From Streptomyces coffeae (GTDB lineage Bacteria > Actinomycetota > Actinomycetes > Streptomycetales > Streptomycetaceae): a stretch of DNA of 64,000 nt. The notes below the pieces were generated by a model, which worked only from the letters and a program-made list of their open reading frames with translations, was not told the DNA's origin and did no database searches. Shown here one piece after another: positions 62,623-64,000 of the stretch (position 1 is the stretch's first letter; each line of letters opens with the position of its first letter). The position numbers were made by a program, and so were the translations under genes. The stretch lies in contig NZ_JAERRF010000031.1 of the NCBI RefSeq assembly GCF_016741875.1, forward strand, positions 31,662-95,661, in the 5' to 3' direction.

Positions 62623-63645
62623 TCACGCGGGCGGCAGCAGCCCCACCGCCGCGTACGCCGCGTCCACCCGCGGCCGCGCCAGCCCCCGCGCCCGCTCCGC
62701 CCCGGCCCGCAGCACCCCGTCCACATAAGAGGGGTCGGCACACAGCTCCGCGTGCCGGGCGCGGACCGGCCGCAGCAGCTCCAGCACCGCCTCGGCCACC
62801 GCGCCCTTCAGCGCGCCGTACGAGGTGAACTGCTCGGCCAGCACCTCCGGCTTGTCACCGGTGCACGAGGCGAGCACATCCAGCAGATTGGCCACCCCGG
62901 GCCGCTGCACCGGGTCATAGACCACATCGGTCCCGCTGTCCGTCACCGCACGCATGATCTTCTTGCGGACCACATCCGTCTCGTCGAGCAGATAGACGAT
63001 CCCCGCGGTCTCGGCGTGCGACTTCCCCATCTTCGACAGCGGGTCCTGGAGGTCCATGACGCGCGCGGCCACCGGGGGGCGCGTCGCCCGCGGCACGGTG
63101 AAGACCGGCCCGTACCGCTGGTTGAACCGCTGCGCCAGATCCCGGGCCAGCTCCACGTGCTGCACCTGGTCGTCCCCGACCGGCACCTCGTCCGTGTCGA
63201 ACGCCAGGATGTCGGCCGCCATCAGCGCCGGATAGGTGAGCAGCGACAGCCGTACGCTGCCGCCCCGCTCCCATTCCCGCGCGGTCTTCTCCTTGTACTG
63301 GATCATCCGCCGCATCTCACCGTCGGCCGCGGTGCACTCCATCAGATAGGACAGCCGGGTGTGTTCGTCCACATGGCTCTGGACGTACACGGTGCAGTGC
63401 TCGGGGTCGAGACCGGAGGCCAGCAGCAGGGTGGCCGCCTGCCGGGTCAGCCGCCGCACCCGGGCCGGGTCGTGGTCCACGGTGAGCGCGTGCAGATCGA
63501 CGACGCTGAACAGCGCGTCGGCCCGGTACTGGTCCTCCTCGACCCACCGGCGCACGGCCCCCAGGTAGTTGCCGAGGGTCAGATGACCGGTCGGCTTGAC
63601 GCCACTGAAGATTCGCGGTCGTCGTGCCGTGTTCGTCTGTGCCAT
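62623..63645 (-). CDS. trpS: Tryptophanyl-tRNA synthetase, auxiliary leader-controlled form
   Basis: 340 residues, class I fold. The HIGH counterpart is PTGHLTLGNYLG and the KMSKS loop reads SKMGKS. The sequence and the Trp-Trp leader match the inducible second TrpRS described in S. coelicolor, which resists indolmycin. GGGAGAG lies about 9 nt before the ATG at 63645. Control: a leader peptide (63767-63808) and a terminator hairpin (63717-63739) lie upstream, so the gene is read through when Trp-tRNA is short. Confidence 0.93.
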   Translation of the reverse strand: MAQTNTARRPRIFSGVKPTGHLTLGNYLGAVRRWVEEDQYRADALFSVVDLHALTVDHDPARVRRLTRQAATLLLASGLDPEHCTVYVQSHVDEHTRLSYLMECTAADGEMRRMIQYKEKTAREWERGGSVRLSLLTYPALMAADILAFDTDEVPVGDDQVQHVELARDLAQRFNQRYGPVFTVPRATRPPVAARVMDLQDPLSKMGKSHAETAGIVYLLDETDVVRKKIMRAVTDSGTDVVYDPVQRPGVANLLDVLASCTGDKPEVLAEQFTSYGALKGAVAEAVLELLRPVRARHAELCADPSYVDGVLRAGAERARGLARPRVDAAYAAVGLLPPA

Positions 63646-63716
63646 GTCGGTGTTCTCTCCCGCCGTCTGGGGACCGCCGGTCCTGCGGCCGGAGTGCGCG
63701 GGGAGGAGATACGCGA

Positions 63717-63739
63717 ACGGCCGCCGGAGCGGCGGCCGT
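63717..63739 (-). terminator. Attenuator hairpin of the trpS leader
   Basis: On the minus strand a 9-bp stem, ACGGCCGCC pairing with GGCGGCCGT around a 5-nt loop, followed by TTCG. A second hairpin (63759-63776, GGCCGCC-GTCA-GGCGGCC) covers the leader stop codon; its arms can pair with the terminator arms, giving the usual pause/antiterminator choice. Confidence 0.7.
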
Positions 63740-63766
63740 GGAAGTGCATGCGCTGGTCGGCCGCCG

Positions 63767-63808
63767 TCAGGCGGCCCACCACAGTTGGGTGTGCGCATGC
63801 TTGGTCAT
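63767..63808 (-). CDS. trpS leader peptide MTKHAHTQLWWAA
   Basis: A 13-residue peptide with tandem Trp codons (TGGTGG, residues 10-11) right before the stop. Ribosomes stalling at these codons when charged tRNA-Trp is low would prevent the downstream terminator. TATGCT (63816-63821, minus strand) lies 7 nt before the ATG, so the leader itself is probably translated from the first base of the mRNA. Confidence 0.9.
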   Translation of the reverse strand: MTKHAHTQLWWAA

Positions 63809-63967
63809 GACGTCGAGCATACGCCGCCAGGGGGCGGCCGGCCCCGGTTTGGAGGCCACGAGGGCGTCGTGTAGTGTTCTGCGGGTTGTCACGGAGCCCC
63901 CAGGGAAACGGGACAGCAACTCGAGCCGCACCGGCGGCAAACCACTACTGCACGGCCCCTCATCGGG
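63809..63967. other. Divergent region between the trpS leader and the edge gene
   Basis: Contains the trpS -10 (TATGCT) on the minus strand and TAGTGT (63872-63877) pointing to the plus strand. About 84 nt of possible 5' leader for the edge gene follows, with small hairpins (GCCG-CAC-CGGC). It matches no riboswitch class that I know. Confidence 0.4.
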
Positions 63968-64000
63968 ATGGATTTCGGCATGCCGAAATTCGGATCGAAA
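63968..64000 (+). CDS. Start of a gene cut by the window edge
   Basis: Eleven in-frame codons, MDFGMPKFGSK, run off the end with no stop. ATG at 63980 is an alternative start. The bases ATTTCGGCA-TGCCGAAAT (63972-63989) form a perfect palindrome inside these codons. The product is not recognisable from so little. Confidence 0.4.
   Translation, partial: MDFGMPKFGSK

Noticed and set aside
63885..63960. Cobalamin riboswitch at the right edge
   Set aside because: A CAGGGAAACGGGACAGC stretch recalls a B12 element, but the conserved B12-box and pairing partners are missing.

Overview
The window is chromosomal DNA of a Streptomyces or very close relative. GC content is very high with strong third-position GC bias, and GTG starts are common. 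Several genes are diagnostic: GlnR, SigE-CseABC, Nur, RsiG, DisA, a leader-controlled TrpRS, and the cysA leader peptide. I see no prophage, insertion sequence, CRISPR array, tRNA or rRNA.

Layout. (1) 0-13.4 kb: an Eis-type acetyltransferase; rsiG, the c-di-GMP-dependent anti-sigma factor, divergent from dtd; a sugar ABC transporter plus a cytoplasmic alpha-glucosidase; a second solute-binding protein; and a PadR/MacB-type export module. (2) 13.4-20.9 kb: ygfZ, nur, a heme-less nitrobindin-like protein, DsrE, DUF3099, and DUF1416 with a rhodanese (cysA) preceded by a Cys-containing leader peptide. Then come a DUF2993 protein, a Gln/His-rich membrane protein and a MoaD-like protein. (3) 21-32.8 kb: a heterodimeric ABC exporter, a hydrolase, glnR, a LacI regulator, an HtrA-like protease with its two-component system, and a second DUF2993 protein. 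(4) 32.9-37.9 kb: an RRM protein, a long AT-richer leader, an M23 peptidase, a TetR/MFS pair with a large inverted-repeat operator, and an AraC/glyoxalase pair. (5) 37.9-46.2 kb: the cell-envelope stress operon sigE-cseA-cseB-cseC, mutY, an anchored protein, disA (c-di-AMP synthase) and radA. (6) 46.3-54 kb: a membrane protein joining sigma-like helices to an anti-sigma zinc motif and an extracellular domain, then ppx, an isomerase, a TetR regulator and ilvD. (7) 54-64 kb: two large paralogous Ser/Thr kinases flanking a small SH3 protein, with a decayed third kinase beside ilvD. After these come a SulP transporter, proC, and trpS behind a Trp-Trp leader peptide and attenuator.

Common themes. 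The region is rich in signalling: readers and makers of c-di-GMP and c-di-AMP, envelope stress, nitrogen, nickel, amino-acid supply and Ser/Thr phosphorylation. Two peptide-based attenuation devices (Cys and Trp) occur. At least eleven genes have a TANNNT -10 box only 6-7 nt before the start codon and are probably leaderless. From memory of S. coelicolor gene order, the glnR block and the sigE block lie far apart there, so this window probably spans a rearrangement breakpoint (or an assembly join) near 31-34 kb.
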